The notes: generated from the sequence alone by a model not told the origin. A stretch of DNA of 64,000 bases from Streptomyces sp. CB02400 (GCF_001905725.1 NZ_LIWB01000001.1:1159881-1223880); one strand, 5' to 3'; shown: positions 47,001 through 56,783, counted from the first letter of the stretch. A program made the numbers and translations.

Positions 47001-48797
47001 GTGCGTACGTCCATCGCCACCGTCTCCCTCAGCGGCTCCCTCACCGAGAAGCTCACGGCCGCGGCACGGGCCGGCTTCGACGGCGTGGAGATCTTCGAGA
47101 ACGACCTGCTCACCGCGCCGCTCACCCCCGAGGAGATCCGCGCCCGCTGCGCCGACCTCGGCCTGGGCATCGACCTCTACCAGCCGCTGCGGGACATCGA
47201 GGCCGTGCCCGCGGGCCTCTTCGCCCGCAATCTGCGCCGCGCCCGGCACAAGTTCGAACTGATGCGCAGGCTGGGCGCCGACACCGTCCTCGTCTGCTCC
47301 AGCGTCGACCCGTCCGCCGTCGACGACGACGCCCTCGCCGCGCGGCAGCTGAGCGACCTGGCCGACCTGGCGGACGACTTCGGCATCCGGGTGGCGTACG
47401 AGGCGCTGGCCTGGGGGCGGCACGTCAGTACGTACGACCATGCCTGGCGCATCGTCGAGGCGGCCGGGCATCCCGCGCTCGGGACCTGTCTGGACAGCTT
47501 CCACATCCTCTCGCGCGGCAGCGACCCCGAGGGCATCGAGGACATCCCCGGCGAGAAGATCTTCTTCCTCCAGCTCGCCGACGCCCCGCTGCCCGCGATG
47601 GACGTGCTGCAGTGGAGCCGCCACCACCGCTGCTTCCCCGGCCAGGGCGGCTTCGACGTCGCCGGACTGGTCCGGCACGTGCTGCGCACCGGCTACGCCG
47701 GGCCGCTCTCCCTGGAGGTCTTCAACGACGTCGTCCGGCAGGCCGAGGCCGGACCGACCGCCGTGGACGCCCGCCGCTCCCTGCTGATGCTCCAGGAGGA
47801 GGTGGGCGCGGCCGAACTCCCGGCCCCCGTCGTCCCCACCGGGTTCGCCTTCGCCGAACTCGTCACGCCCGACGCGGACCCCCTCGCGGGGCTGCTCGAC
47901 GCGCTGGGCTTCGCCCGCACCGCCCGGCACCGCAGCAAACCCGTCGACCTGTGGCAGCAGGGCGAGGCCCGGATCCTCGTCAACACCGGGGCGGCCGTAC
48001 GCCGTGACGGCACCCGGCTCGCGGCCGTCGGCCTCGAGTCACCCGACGCCGCCGGTGCCGCCCGCCGCGCCGAGGCCCTGCTGGCGCCCGTACTGCCGCG
48101 CCTCCGCGCCCCCGAGGACGCCCCGCTCGACGCGGTGGCCGCGCCCGACGGCACGGAACTGTTCTTCTGCGACACCCGGCCGCCCTCCGGCGGCGACTGG
48201 CGGTCCGACTTTGCGGACGTGGAGCACGCCCCCGCCGCCACGGCCGTACGGCACATCGACCATCTCGCCCTCACCCAGCCCTGGCACCACTTCGACGAGG
48301 CGGCCCTCTTCCACCGCAGCGTGCTCGGGCTGCGCGCCGACGAGAGCGTGGACCTCGCCGACCCCTACGGCCTGCAGCGCAGCCGCGCGGTCGGCACCGC
48401 CGACGGCGGTGTCCGCATCGCCCTCGGTGTCGGTGCCGCGCCCACGGACGACACCGTGCACGCCCAGCACATCGCGCTCGCCACCGACGACGTGGTCGCC
48501 GCGGCCCGCCGCTTCCGTGCCGCGGGAGGCCGGCTGCTGCCCATCCCGGCGAACTACTACGACGACCTCGCCGCCCGCCACGAGTTCGCCGACGGCGAGC
48601 TGGAGACCTACCGCGACCTCGGCATCCTCTACGACGCCGACGAGCACGGCACCCTGCGCCACTGCTACACCCTCACCGTCGGCCGAGTCTTCTTCGAACT
48701 CCTCCAGCGCGACGGCGCCCACCGCGGCTACGGCGCCCGCAACGCCCCGGTCCGCCTGGCCGCCCAGCACGCGGCACAGACACGCGCGGGCGGCTGA
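47001..48797 (+). CDS. bifunctional 3-dehydroshikimate dehydratase / HPPD-like dioxygenase
   Basis: 598 aa, GTG start. Residues ~1-280 form a TIM-barrel of the AP-endonuclease/sugar isomerase type (AsbF/QuiC): ARAGFDGVEIFENDLL, VAYEALAW, GTCLDSFHILS, QLADAP, LSLEVFND supply the metal-binding Glu/Asp/His residues. Residues ~285-598 are a VOC (HPPD-like) module with Fe ligands in HIDHLALTQPWHHFDE, HAQHIALATDD and RVFFELLQRDG. This fusion is found in QuiC-type dehydroshikimate dehydratases, which make protocatechuate; the VOC half is needed or regulatory. Its 51-base gap from aroE implies one operon. Confidence 0.88.
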   Translation: MRTSIATVSLSGSLTEKLTAAARAGFDGVEIFENDLLTAPLTPEEIRARCADLGLGIDLYQPLRDIEAVPAGLFARNLRRARHKFELMRRLGADTVLVCSSVDPSAVDDDALAARQLSDLADLADDFGIRVAYEALAWGRHVSTYDHAWRIVEAAGHPALGTCLDSFHILSRGSDPEGIEDIPGEKIFFLQLADAPLPAMDVLQWSRHHRCFPGQGGFDVAGLVRHVLRTGYAGPLSLEVFNDVVRQAEAGPTAVDARRSLLMLQEEVGAAELPAPVVPTGFAFAELVTPDADPLAGLLDALGFARTARHRSKPVDLWQQGEARILVNTGAAVRRDGTRLAAVGLESPDAAGAARRAEALLAPVLPRLRAPEDAPLDAVAAPDGTELFFCDTRPPSGGDWRSDFADVEHAPAATAVRHIDHLALTQPWHHFDEAALFHRSVLGLRADESVDLADPYGLQRSRAVGTADGGVRIALGVGAAPTDDTVHAQHIALATDDVVAAARRFRAAGGRLLPIPANYYDDLAARHEFADGELETYRDLGILYDADEHGTLRHCYTLTVGRVFFELLQRDGAHRGYGARNAPVRLAAQHAAQTRAGG

Positions 48798-48849
48798 GCG
48801 CCCGGGTCCGCGCCGGGCCGTCGCCCTGCCGGAGGGGCCGGCTCATGGG

Positions 48850-49434
48850 TCACGGCCGCGTGTTCCACTCCGCGATCACCGGGCTGTCGTGCTCCAGCGA
48901 CAGGCGGCTCAGGGTGCCCGTCTCCAGGCGGAACAGGCGTCCGGCGGACGGCGGCAGGCCCAGGCGGCGGGCCGTCAGGACGCGGAGCAGGTGGCCGTGC
49001 GCCACCAGCATCACGTCCCCCTCCTCCAGCGCCCCGGCCACCCGGGACAGCACCCGGTCCGCGCGCTCGCCGACCTGCTCCGGGGACTCGCCGGGGAACT
49101 CCCGGCCGGGCGGCACCCCGTCGGTCCACAGGTCCCAGCCGGGCCGGGTGCGGTGGATCTCCGCGGTGGTGATCCCCTCGTAGCCGCCGTAGTCCCACTC
49201 CCGCAGGTCCGGCTCCTCCACCGCCCCGGTCAGGCCCGCCAGCTCGGCGGTGTGCCGGGCACGGACCAGCGGACTGGTGAGGACCAGCCCGAAGGTCCGC
49301 CCCGCCAGCAGCGGCGCGAGGGACTTGGCCTGGGCCTCACCGGCCGGTGTCAGCGGGAGATCGGTCCGGCCGGTGTGCCGGCCCGCCCTGCTCCACTCCG
49401 TCTCGCCGTGCCGCGCCAGCAGCAGATCCCCCAC
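48850..49434 (-). CDS. histidine phosphatase (phosphoglycerate mutase-like)
   Basis: 194 aa from the GTG at 49434, five bases after the gnd stop. The RHG motif is LARHGETEWSRAGRHTGR at the N-terminus; E (EPDLREWDYGGYEG) and VAHGHLLR complete the active site. Members dephosphorylate small phosphorylated sugars or acids. Being last in the pentose phosphate operon, it may act on a sugar phosphate from that pathway; substrate inferred only. Confidence 0.85.
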   Translation of the reverse strand: MGDLLLARHGETEWSRAGRHTGRTDLPLTPAGEAQAKSLAPLLAGRTFGLVLTSPLVRARHTAELAGLTGAVEEPDLREWDYGGYEGITTAEIHRTRPGWDLWTDGVPPGREFPGESPEQVGERADRVLSRVAGALEEGDVMLVAHGHLLRVLTARRLGLPPSAGRLFRLETGTLSRLSLEHDSPVIAEWNTRP

Positions 49435-49439
49435 GGCCG

Positions 49440-50324
49440 TTACGCCTTCTCCGCCGACTCGACGGCGTGGCCGCCGAACTGCTTGCGCAGCGCCGCGACC
49501 ATCTTCATCTGCGGCGAGTCCTCCTGACGCGAGGTGAACCGCGAGAACAGCGACGCGGTGATCGCGGGCAGCGGTACGGCGTTGTCGATGGCCGCCTCCA
49601 CGGTCCAGCGGCCCTCGCCCGAGTCCTCGGCGTATCCGCGCAGCCGCTCCAGGTGCTGGTCCTCGTCGAGGGCGTTGACCGCGAGGTCGAGCAGCCAGGA
49701 ACGGATGACGGTGCCCTCCTGCCAGGAGCGGAACACCTCCCGGACGTTGTCCACCGAGTCGACCTTCTCCAGGAGCTCCCAGCCCTCGGCGTAGGCCTGC
49801 ATCATGGCGTACTCGATGCCGTTGTGGACCATCTTCGCGAAGTGCCCGGCGCCGACCCTGCCCGCGTGGACGTAACCGTACGGACCGTCCGGCTTGAGCG
49901 CGTCGAAGATCGGCTTCAGCCGCTCCACGTGCTCCTCGTCGCCGCCGACCATCAGGGCGTACCCGTTCTTCAGGCCCCACACCCCGCCCGAGACGCCCGC
50001 GTCGACGAAGCCGATGCCCCGGGCGCCCAGCTCCTTGGCGTGCTTCTCGTCGTCCGTCCAGCGGGAGTTGCCGCCGTCGACGACCGTGTCGCCGGGCCTG
50101 AGCAGGCTCCCCAGTTGGTCGACGACGTGCTGGGTGACGGCGCCGGCCGGCACCATCACCCACACCGCGCGCGGCCTCTCCAGCCGGTTGACGAGGTCGG
50201 ACAGGTGGTCGACGTCGGAGAGCTCGGGATTGGTGTCGTACCCGATGACGGTGTGGCCGGCGTTGCGGAGGCGCTCGCGCATGTTGCCGCCCATCTTGCC
50301 AAGCCCAACAAGACCGATCTGCAT
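49440..50324 (-). CDS. gnd: 6-phosphogluconate dehydrogenase, short (GntZ-type)
   Basis: 294 aa. Rossmann motif GLVGLGKMGGNMRERL, DGGNSRWTDD, and the substrate loop HAGRVGAGHFAKMVHNGIEY are diagnostic; the length is that of the ~300-aa NAD-preferring form rather than the ~470-aa NADP enzyme. It oxidatively decarboxylates 6-phosphogluconate to ribulose 5-phosphate. The gene follows pgi by six bases, with a GGAAG Shine-Dalgarno inside the end of pgi. Confidence 0.92.
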   Translation of the reverse strand: MQIGLVGLGKMGGNMRERLRNAGHTVIGYDTNPELSDVDHLSDLVNRLERPRAVWVMVPAGAVTQHVVDQLGSLLRPGDTVVDGGNSRWTDDEKHAKELGARGIGFVDAGVSGGVWGLKNGYALMVGGDEEHVERLKPIFDALKPDGPYGYVHAGRVGAGHFAKMVHNGIEYAMMQAYAEGWELLEKVDSVDNVREVFRSWQEGTVIRSWLLDLAVNALDEDQHLERLRGYAEDSGEGRWTVEAAIDNAVPLPAITASLFSRFTSRQEDSPQMKMVAALRKQFGGHAVESAEKA

Positions 50325-50330
50325 GTCAGT

Positions 50331-51977
50331 TCACTTCCTGCGTTCGCGGTAGGCGGCCACCAGGGCGGCCGTGGACGGGTCGAGGCCGGGGACGTCCGCG
50401 CCTTCGGTGAGGGCGGGCTCGACGCGCTTGGCGAGGACCTTGCCGAGTTCGACGCCCCACTGGTCGAAGGAGTCGATGTCCCAGACGGCGCCCTGGACGA
50501 ACACCTTGTGCTCGTACAGCGCGATGAGCTGGCCGAGCACCGAGGGGGTCAGTTCGGTGGCCAGGATCGTGGTGGTGGGGTGGTTGCCCCGGAAGGTGCG
50601 GTGCGGCACCTGCTCCTCGGGCACGCCCTCCGCCCGCACCTCCTCGGCGGTCTTGCCGAACGCGAGGGCCTGGCCCTGCGCGAACAGGTTGGCCATCAGC
50701 AGGTCGTGCTGCGCCTCGAGCTCGTCGCTCAGCTCGGCGACCGGGCGGGCGAAGCCGATCAGGTCGGCCGGAATGAGCTTCGTCCCCTGGTGGATCAACT
50801 GGTAGTAGGCGTGCTGCCCGTTGGTGCCGGGCGTGCCCCACACCACCGGCCCCGTCTGCCAGACGACGGGACGGCCCCGGCGGTCCACCGACTTGCCGTT
50901 GGACTCCATGTCGAGCTGCTGGAGGTAGGCGGTGAACTTCGACAGGTAGTGCGAGTACGGCAGCACCGCGTGCGACTGGGCGTCGAGGAAGTTGTTGTAC
51001 CAGATGCCCAACAGGCCCATCAGCAGCGGGGCGTTGGCCTCCGCGGGGGCGTTGACGAAGTGCTCGTCAACGATCCGGAACCCGTCGAGCATCTCCCGGA
51101 AGCGGTCCGGGCCGATGGCGATCATCAGCGACAGGCCGATCGCCGAGTCGTAGGAGTAGCGCCCGCCGACCCAGTCCCAGAACTCGAACATGTTCGCCGT
51201 GTCGATGCCGAAGTCCGTGACCTTCTCGGCGTTGGTCGACAGCGCGACGAAGTGCCGGGCGACCGCCTTCTCGTCGCCTCCCAGACCCTTGAGCAGCCAG
51301 GTGCGCGCGGAGGTGGCGTTGGTGATCGTCTCGATCGTGGTGAAGGTCTTGGACGCGACGATGAACAGCGTCTCCGCCGGGTCCAGGTCGCGTACCGCCT
51401 CGTGCAGGTCGGCGCCGTCCACGTTCGACACGAACCGGAAGGACAGCGAGCGGTCGCTGTAGGCGCGCAGCGCCTCGTACGCCATCGCCGGGCCGAGGTC
51501 GGAGCCGCCGATGCCGATGTTGACGACGTTGCGGATGCGCTTGCCGGTGTGGCCCGTCCACTCCCCGGAGCGGACGCGGCCGGCGAAGTCGGCCATCTTG
51601 TCGAGGACGGCGTGCACGGCCGGGACGACGTTCTCCCCGTCGACCTCGAGCACCGCGTCCCGCGGGGCGCGCAGGGCGGTGTGCAGCACGGCCCGGTCCT
51701 CGGTGACGTTGATCCGCTCACCGCGGAACATGGCGTCGCGCAGCCCGAACACATCGGTGGCCTCGGCCAGTTCGCGCAGCAGGGCGAGCGTATCGTCGTT
51801 GACCAGGTGCTTGGAGTAGTCGATGCGCAGATCGCCCACGTGTACGACGTACCGCTGCGCGCGGGACGGGTCGGCGTCGAACAGTTCGCGCAGGTCCGGC
51901 TGCGGCAGCGCGTCCGCACGGTGGTTGACCAGGGCGGCCCACTCGGGGCGCCGGGTCGGCTCGGGGACGTCAGACAT
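50331..51977 (-). CDS. pgi: glucose-6-phosphate isomerase
   Basis: 548 aa. PGI signatures: [58 protein letters not shown] and the catalytic His region [20 protein letters not shown]. Converts glucose 6-phosphate and fructose 6-phosphate. It overlaps opcA by eight bases and is part of the zwf-opcA-pgi-gnd transcription unit, giving carbon recycling into the oxidative pathway. Full length. Confidence 0.95.
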   Translation of the reverse strand: MSDVPEPTRRPEWAALVNHRADALPQPDLRELFDADPSRAQRYVVHVGDLRIDYSKHLVNDDTLALLRELAEATDVFGLRDAMFRGERINVTEDRAVLHTALRAPRDAVLEVDGENVVPAVHAVLDKMADFAGRVRSGEWTGHTGKRIRNVVNIGIGGSDLGPAMAYEALRAYSDRSLSFRFVSNVDGADLHEAVRDLDPAETLFIVASKTFTTIETITNATSARTWLLKGLGGDEKAVARHFVALSTNAEKVTDFGIDTANMFEFWDWVGGRYSYDSAIGLSLMIAIGPDRFREMLDGFRIVDEHFVNAPAEANAPLLMGLLGIWYNNFLDAQSHAVLPYSHYLSKFTAYLQQLDMESNGKSVDRRGRPVVWQTGPVVWGTPGTNGQHAYYQLIHQGTKLIPADLIGFARPVAELSDELEAQHDLLMANLFAQGQALAFGKTAEEVRAEGVPEEQVPHRTFRGNHPTTTILATELTPSVLGQLIALYEHKVFVQGAVWDIDSFDQWGVELGKVLAKRVEPALTEGADVPGLDPSTAALVAAYRERRK

Positions 51978-52905
51978 GGGCGGGGACCTCCTCGGTGGCC
52001 TCGCCGCGCAGGGCGACGGCGTACATCTCGTCCGCGTCGAGGCGCCTGAGCTCCTCGGCGATGAGTTCGGAGGTGGGACGGACCTTCAGCGCCAGCCGGC
52101 GCGGGGGCTGGTCCGGCAGGGTCAGCGTGGCCAGCGGGCCCTCGGGGCGGTCGATGACGACCTCGCCGTCCGCGGTGCCGAGGCGGACCGCCGTGACGAC
52201 GGGCCCCGCGCTCACCACCCGGTCGACGGCCACCCGCAGCCGCGCCTGAAGCCAGCGCGCCAGCAGCTCGGCGGCCGGGTTGTCGGCCTCGGCCTCCACG
52301 GTCGCCGAGGTCACCGTCGCCCGCGCCTGGTCCAGCGCCGCCGCCAGCATGGAGCGCCACAGCGTCAGCCTGGTCCAGGCGAGGTCGGTGTCGCCGGGCG
52401 CGTAGGTGCGCCGCCGGGCCTCCAGCACCTCCATGGGGTTCTCGGCCGTGTACAGGTCGGTGATCCTGCGCTGTCCCAGCGCGCCCAGCGGGTCCTTCGC
52501 CGGGTTCTCGGGCGCGTCCGCCGGCCACCACACCACCACCGGAGCGTCCGGCAGCAGCAGCGGCAGCACCACCGAGTCGGCGTGGTCGGACACCTCGCCG
52601 TACGTCCGCAGCACCACCGTCTCGCCGGTGCCGGCCTCCGAGCCGACCCGGACCTCGGCGTCCAGCCGGGGGTGGGTGCGCTCGCGCGGGTTGCGGGTGT
52701 GCCGCTTGATCACGACCAGGGTGCGCGAGGGGTGCTCGTGCGAGGCCTCCTCGGCCGCCTTGATCGAGTCGTAGGCGTTCTCCTCGTCCGTGACGATCAC
52801 CATCGTCAGGACCATGCCCACGGCCGGTGTGCCGATGGCGCGGCGGCCCTGCACCAGCGCCTTGTTGACCTTGCTTGCCGTGGTGTCGGTCAGGTCGATC
52901 TTCAT
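51970..52905 (-). CDS. opcA: glucose-6-phosphate dehydrogenase assembly protein OpcA
   Basis: 311 aa. Matches the actinobacterial OpcA family by length and motifs ([60 protein letters not shown]). OpcA associates with and activates Zwf. The start codon overlaps the zwf stop by ATGA. Confidence 0.9.
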   Translation of the reverse strand: MKIDLTDTTASKVNKALVQGRRAIGTPAVGMVLTMVIVTDEENAYDSIKAAEEASHEHPSRTLVVIKRHTRNPRERTHPRLDAEVRVGSEAGTGETVVLRTYGEVSDHADSVVLPLLLPDAPVVVWWPADAPENPAKDPLGALGQRRITDLYTAENPMEVLEARRRTYAPGDTDLAWTRLTLWRSMLAAALDQARATVTSATVEAEADNPAAELLARWLQARLRVAVDRVVSAGPVVTAVRLGTADGEVVIDRPEGPLATLTLPDQPPRRLALKVRPTSELIAEELRRLDADEMYAVALRGEATEEVPAHV

Positions 52906-54524
52906 GGCCTGCGCCAGCTCCGTCCGTCTCGTGCGAGCATCTCGTCGGCTTCCGCGGGTCCCCAGCTGCCCGAGGTGTACCGCGCCGGCCGGCCGTGCGA
53001 CGCCCAGTACTCCTCGATCGGGTCGAGGATCCTCCAGGACTCTTCCACTTCCTGGTGACGGGGGAACAGGTTGGCGTCCCCCAGCAGGACGTCCAGGATG
53101 AGCCGCTCGTACGCCTCCGGGCTGGACTCGGTGAACGACTCGCCGTACGCGAAGTCCATGGTCACGTCCCGCAGCTCCATCGAGGTCCCCGGCACCTTGG
53201 AGCCGAACCGGACCGTCATGCCCTCGTCCGGCTGGACCCGGATGACGACCGCGTTCTGCCCCAGTTCCTCGGTGGCGGTGGAGTCGAAGGGGGAGTGCGG
53301 CGCCCGCTGGAACACCACCGCGATCTCGGTGACCCGGCGGCCGAGCCGCTTGCCGGTGCGCAGGTAGAAGGGGACGCCCGCCCAGCGGCGGTTGTCCACG
53401 CCGAGCTTGATCGCGGCGTAGGTGTCGGTCTTCGAGGAGGGGTCGATGCCCTCCTCCTCCAGATAACCGCGCACCTTCGCGCCGCCCTGCCAGGCACCCT
53501 CGTACTGTCCGCGCACCGTGTGCCGGCCCAGGTCGTCCGGGACCTTCACGGCCCGGAACACCTTCAGCTTTTCGGTCAGCAGCGAGGCCGCGTCGAAGGA
53601 GGCCGGCTCCTCCATCGCGGTGAGCGCCATGAGCTGGAGGAGGTGGTTCTGGATGACGTCACGGGCGGCGCCGATGCCGTCGTAGTAGCCCGCGCGCCCG
53701 CCGATGCCGATGTCCTCGGCCATGGTGATCTGCACATGGTCCACGAAGGACCGGTTCCAGATCGGTTCGAACATCTGGTTGGCGAAGCGCAGCGCCAGGA
53801 TGTTCTGGACGGTCTCCTTGCCGAGGTAGTGGTCGATCCGGAAGACCTGCTCCGGGTCGAACACCTCGTGCACGATCGCGTTCAGGTCCTGTGCCGACTT
53901 CAGGTCGTGTCCGAACGGCTTCTCGATCACCGCGCGCCGCCAGGACCCCTCGGGGGCGTCGGTCAGCCCGTGCTTCTTCAGCTGCTGGACGACCTTCGGG
54001 AAGAACCTCGGCGGTACGGAGAGGTAGAAGGCGTAGTTGCCGCTGGTGCCCCGATGGGCGTCCAGCTCGTCCACGGCCTTGCGCAGCTGGTCGAACGCGT
54101 GGTCGTCGTCGAAGTCGCCCGGGATGAACCGCATGCCCTCGGCGAGCTGCTGCCAGACCTCCTCGCGGAACGGGGTGCGCGCGTGCTCCTTGACGGCGTC
54201 GTGCACGACCTGGGCGAAGTCCTGGTCCTCCCAGTCCCGGCGGGCGAACCCGAGCAGCGAGAAGCCCGGCGGCAGCAGGCCCCGGTTGGCGAGGTCGTAC
54301 ACGGCCGGCATCAGCTTCCTGCGGGACAGGTCGCCGGTCACCCCGAAGATGACCAGGCCGGAGGGGCCCGCCACCCGGGGCAGCCGCCGGTCCCGCGGGT
54401 CGCGCAGCGGGTTGGCCCAGTCGGCCGGGGGCGCGGGGAGGGCCACGAGGGTCTCCTCCTGTTCCTCCTGTTCTTCTTGTTCCTCCGGGGCGTCCGTCGT
54501 CGGTTCGGTCGTCTCGTCGGTCAT
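52902..54524 (-). CDS. zwf: glucose-6-phosphate 1-dehydrogenase
   Basis: 540 aa. NADP-binding VIFGVTGDLSRRKLMPAVYD (~47-66), substrate motif RIDHYLGKETVQNILALRFA and GVPFYLRTGKRLGRRV are intact. About 40 extra N-terminal residues include an EEQ tandem repeat (PEEQEEQEEQEETL), encoded by a repeated CTCCTCCTGTTC-type tract at ~54449-54486. It makes 6-phosphoglucono-lactone and NADPH. Overlaps the small upstream ORF by ATGA. Confidence 0.95.
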   Translation of the reverse strand: MTDETTEPTTDAPEEQEEQEEQEETLVALPAPPADWANPLRDPRDRRLPRVAGPSGLVIFGVTGDLSRRKLMPAVYDLANRGLLPPGFSLLGFARRDWEDQDFAQVVHDAVKEHARTPFREEVWQQLAEGMRFIPGDFDDDHAFDQLRKAVDELDAHRGTSGNYAFYLSVPPRFFPKVVQQLKKHGLTDAPEGSWRRAVIEKPFGHDLKSAQDLNAIVHEVFDPEQVFRIDHYLGKETVQNILALRFANQMFEPIWNRSFVDHVQITMAEDIGIGGRAGYYDGIGAARDVIQNHLLQLMALTAMEEPASFDAASLLTEKLKVFRAVKVPDDLGRHTVRGQYEGAWQGGAKVRGYLEEEGIDPSSKTDTYAAIKLGVDNRRWAGVPFYLRTGKRLGRRVTEIAVVFQRAPHSPFDSTATEELGQNAVVIRVQPDEGMTVRFGSKVPGTSMELRDVTMDFAYGESFTESSPEAYERLILDVLLGDANLFPRHQEVEESWRILDPIEEYWASHGRPARYTSGSWGPAEADEMLARDGRSWRRP

Positions 54525-54709
54525 TCCGCGTCAGCTCCCTTGCTGTCGAGCGACTTCGTCACCGCGTCGAGCAGCGCCTGCCAGGCGTCCTCGGACTTCG
54601 CGACGCCCTCGTTGTCCAGGGTGTCCTCGTCCGCCGGGTCCTTCACCCCGGCGGACGCCCGGCGCTCACCGGAGAGGACCCTCACGGCTGTTTCACTCAC
54701 AGTGCTCAT
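54521..54709 (-). CDS. small acidic protein leading the zwf operon
   Basis: 62 aa from the ATG at 54709 (AGAAAGA upstream; a GTG six codons earlier is possible). Sequence MSTVSETAVRVLSGERRASA then EDTLDNEGVAKSEDAWQALL, helical at the end. It is coupled to zwf through ATGA, so it is probably translated. No family recognised. It occupies the place where many Streptomyces keep the tal gene. Confidence 0.5.
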   Translation of the reverse strand: MSTVSETAVRVLSGERRASAGVKDPADEDTLDNEGVAKSEDAWQALLDAVTKSLDSKGADAE

Positions 54710-54850
54710 CTTCTTTCTCGCGGTCACGTCAACCGTGCGCGGCGGTCGGTGATTCCCTGGCGGTCACGTTGCCGGGGTGACGCCGTACGAGGCGGGTGGC
54801 ACGCCGCATCACTTCAAGAAGTCCTCGGTTTAGGCAACATCGATGCCGTC

Positions 54851-54882
54851 ATGCGTTCAAGTTTAAAAGTATGATCTTTTTG
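54851..54882 (-). promoter_or_regulatory. AT-rich promoter/operator region of the zwf operon
   Basis: On the minus strand the stretch reads ATCATACTTTTAAACTTGAA, with TTGAAC (54861-54856) as a possible -35 box. It resembles the element upstream of the YceI gene (TTTAATACTTGA at 27157-27172). The rest of the 359-base gap between the small ORF and the GH16 gene holds a terminator and no gene. Confidence 0.4.
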
Positions 54883-54998
54883 ATGGCGGGTCCCCTCCCG
54901 GTCGGCGGGGCGCCCTCGGTGTCGGCGGCCCCCCACTCCTCGCGCGGCGCCGGGTACCGCGGAACCGCCATGACCATGCGGTCTCTGGCCGGGGCATG

Positions 54999-55034
54999 CG
55001 AAAGAGGGCCCCACGCGCGCGGGGCCCTCTTTCG
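54999..55034. terminator. strong hairpin terminator after the GH16 gene
   Basis: CGAAAGAGGGCCCC (54999-55012) and GGGGCCCTCTTTCG (55021-55034) are perfect 14-bp complements around an 8-base loop. It begins 35 bases past the GH16 stop on that strand. The stem's own A/T ends give a run of T on either strand. Confidence 0.85.
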
Positions 55035-55068
55035 TTCCCGGCCGGGGAGGGCCGGTGTGGGGGTGGGA

Positions 55069-56487
55069 TCAGTGGCCGAAGGTGAACCAGTTGACGTTCA
55101 CGAAGTCCGACGGCTGGCCGCTGGTGAAGGTCAGATAGACGTCGTGGGTGCCCGTCACGTTGCTGATGTTCGCCGGGATCGTCCGCCAGGACTGCCAGCC
55201 GCCCGTGTTGCCCACCGCGAAACTGCCGATGGGCGCGTTGCTCCGGCTGTCCAGTCGCACCTCGACCAGTCCGCTGATGCCGGCGCCGGCACCGCTCGCC
55301 ACCCGCGCGGAGAACTGCCGGGCCGGGTCCGAACCGAAGGTGACCCCCTTGAACTGCAGCCAGTCACCGCCTGCCAGCGCGCCCACGTTCTGGCCGCCGC
55401 CGGAGTCCGAGGTGTTCTCCGTCATCACGCCGCCCTGGCCGTCGTAGGACTCGGCCTGGATGGTTCCGTAGGCGTCGCGGCTGCCGGGGGTGCCGGGGTC
55501 GGGGTCACCCGGGTCTTCTCCGCCACCGGAGGTCAGCACCTGCACGTAGTCGACGAGCATCGAGTGCCCGGGCTGGGTGCCCGCGTCCGGGCCGCCGCCG
55601 AAGGCGTCGGGGAAGCCGCCGCCCATCGCCACGTTCAGGATGATGAAGTAACCGTGGTTCGTCGCGTTCGTCCAGGTCGTCGCGTCGACCTGGTTCTCCC
55701 GCACGGTGTGGAAGTTGTTGCCGTCGAGGTAGAAGCGGATCTCCTCCACGCTCGTCGAGCGGTCCCACTCCATCCGGTACGTGTGGAAGCCGGCCTGACA
55801 GGTCGTGCCCTGGCAGGTGGTCGAACCGCCGATGCCGCTGGTCTCGTTGCACGGGCCGCCCGGTGAGGTGCCGCAGTGCATCGTGGCGAACACGGTGTTG
55901 TTGCCCTGTGTGTTCTCCATGATGTCCAGCTCGCCGACGGCGGGCCAGTTCCAGTAGTTGCCCCGGTAGGGGGAGCCCAGCATCCAGAACGCCGGCCAGT
56001 AGCCCTTGGCGGCGGCACCGGTGACGTTCGGCACCTGGATGCGGCCCTCGACGCGGAGCTTGCCGCCGGCCGGGGGCTGGAAGTCGGTGCGCCTGGTCTC
56101 GATGCGGCCGGAGGTCCAGTTGCCGGAGGCGTCGCGGCGCGGGGTGATGCGCAGGTTGCCGTTGCCGTCGAGGGAGACGTTGTCCGCGTTGGACGTCATC
56201 GTCTCGATCTCACCGGTGCCCCAGTTGGCGGGGCCGCCCGGATAGCCCTTGCCGGTCGCGTACTGCCAGTCGGAGGTGTCGACACCGCTGCCCGCGGAAC
56301 CGTTGAAGTCGTCGGCGAAGATCTGGGTCCAGCCCGACGGCGGAGGTGGCACGGACGCGCTCGCGGACGGACCGGCCGCGGTCGCGGCGCCCGCCGCGAG
56401 GGCGAGCGTGCTGACGACGGCGAGGACCGCCCGCCGCAGCGGGCGGGGTCTGCGGAGCGTGCGGGGGATGCCGGAGGTGTCACTCAT
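55069..56487 (-). CDS. secreted GH16 endo-beta-glucanase with C-terminal CBM6-like module
   Basis: 472 aa from ATG 56487. Signal peptide RRPRPLRRAVLAVVSTLALA (~10-29) ends near ASASV; the twin Arg pair might allow Tat export. The GH16 catalytic motif is GELDIMENTQGN (E-x-D-x-x-E), with WPAFWMLG and YHTYRMEW-like FHTYRMEWDRS. After a Pro/Gly/Asp linker (EDPGDPDPGTPG) residues ~345-472 form a carbohydrate-binding module (YGTIQAESYDGQGG, GGDWLQFKGVTF). Likely cuts beta-1,3-glucan such as fungal wall or laminarin. A perfect LacI-type palindrome lies upstream. Confidence 0.93.
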   Translation of the reverse strand: MSDTSGIPRTLRRPRPLRRAVLAVVSTLALAAGAATAAGPSASASVPPPPSGWTQIFADDFNGSAGSGVDTSDWQYATGKGYPGGPANWGTGEIETMTSNADNVSLDGNGNLRITPRRDASGNWTSGRIETRRTDFQPPAGGKLRVEGRIQVPNVTGAAAKGYWPAFWMLGSPYRGNYWNWPAVGELDIMENTQGNNTVFATMHCGTSPGGPCNETSGIGGSTTCQGTTCQAGFHTYRMEWDRSTSVEEIRFYLDGNNFHTVRENQVDATTWTNATNHGYFIILNVAMGGGFPDAFGGGPDAGTQPGHSMLVDYVQVLTSGGGEDPGDPDPGTPGSRDAYGTIQAESYDGQGGVMTENTSDSGGGQNVGALAGGDWLQFKGVTFGSDPARQFSARVASGAGAGISGLVEVRLDSRSNAPIGSFAVGNTGGWQSWRTIPANISNVTGTHDVYLTFTSGQPSDFVNVNWFTFGH

Positions 56488-56522
56488 GTGGGGATGCCCT
56501 CTCGGGTTCGGATGCCTGTGGC

Positions 56523-56538
56523 TTGAGAGCGCTCTCAA
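56523..56538. promoter_or_regulatory. LacI-family operator palindrome before GH16 gene
   Basis: TTGAGAGCGCTCTCAA is a perfect 16-bp palindrome with the GAGAGCGCTCTC core characteristic of LacI-family (CebR/GluR-like) operators in Streptomyces. It lies 36 bases upstream of the GH16 start. Confidence 0.75.
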
Positions 56539-56663
56539 AGTGACGCCAATGTGCTCTGCGCCTCGGGCGCCGTCAAGAGGTGTAACCGGGAAAGTCCTTA
56601 CGGGCGGGAAGAGTTCACGTTCCGAATTGACGCGAATCCGGGCAAGAGGATGTGTGGGCGTCG

Positions 56664-56706
56664 GATGGGCTCGTCGCCGGGGAGTGTCCCGGGCGACGAG
56701 CCCATC
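56664..56706. terminator. 15-bp hairpin, probable terminator
   Basis: GATGGGCTCGTCGCC (56664-56678) pairs perfectly with GGCGACGAGCCCATC (56692-56706). Lies in the gap between the MMPL gene and the GH16 gene (56488-56949), which holds no gene. Confidence 0.55.
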
Positions 56707-56783
56707 GATCCGTTCGACTGTGCGGGGGCGGGAGGGGGACGCAGGGGTGGTTGTGGGGCGGCCGCGGGTGAGTCGTGGTTGTT

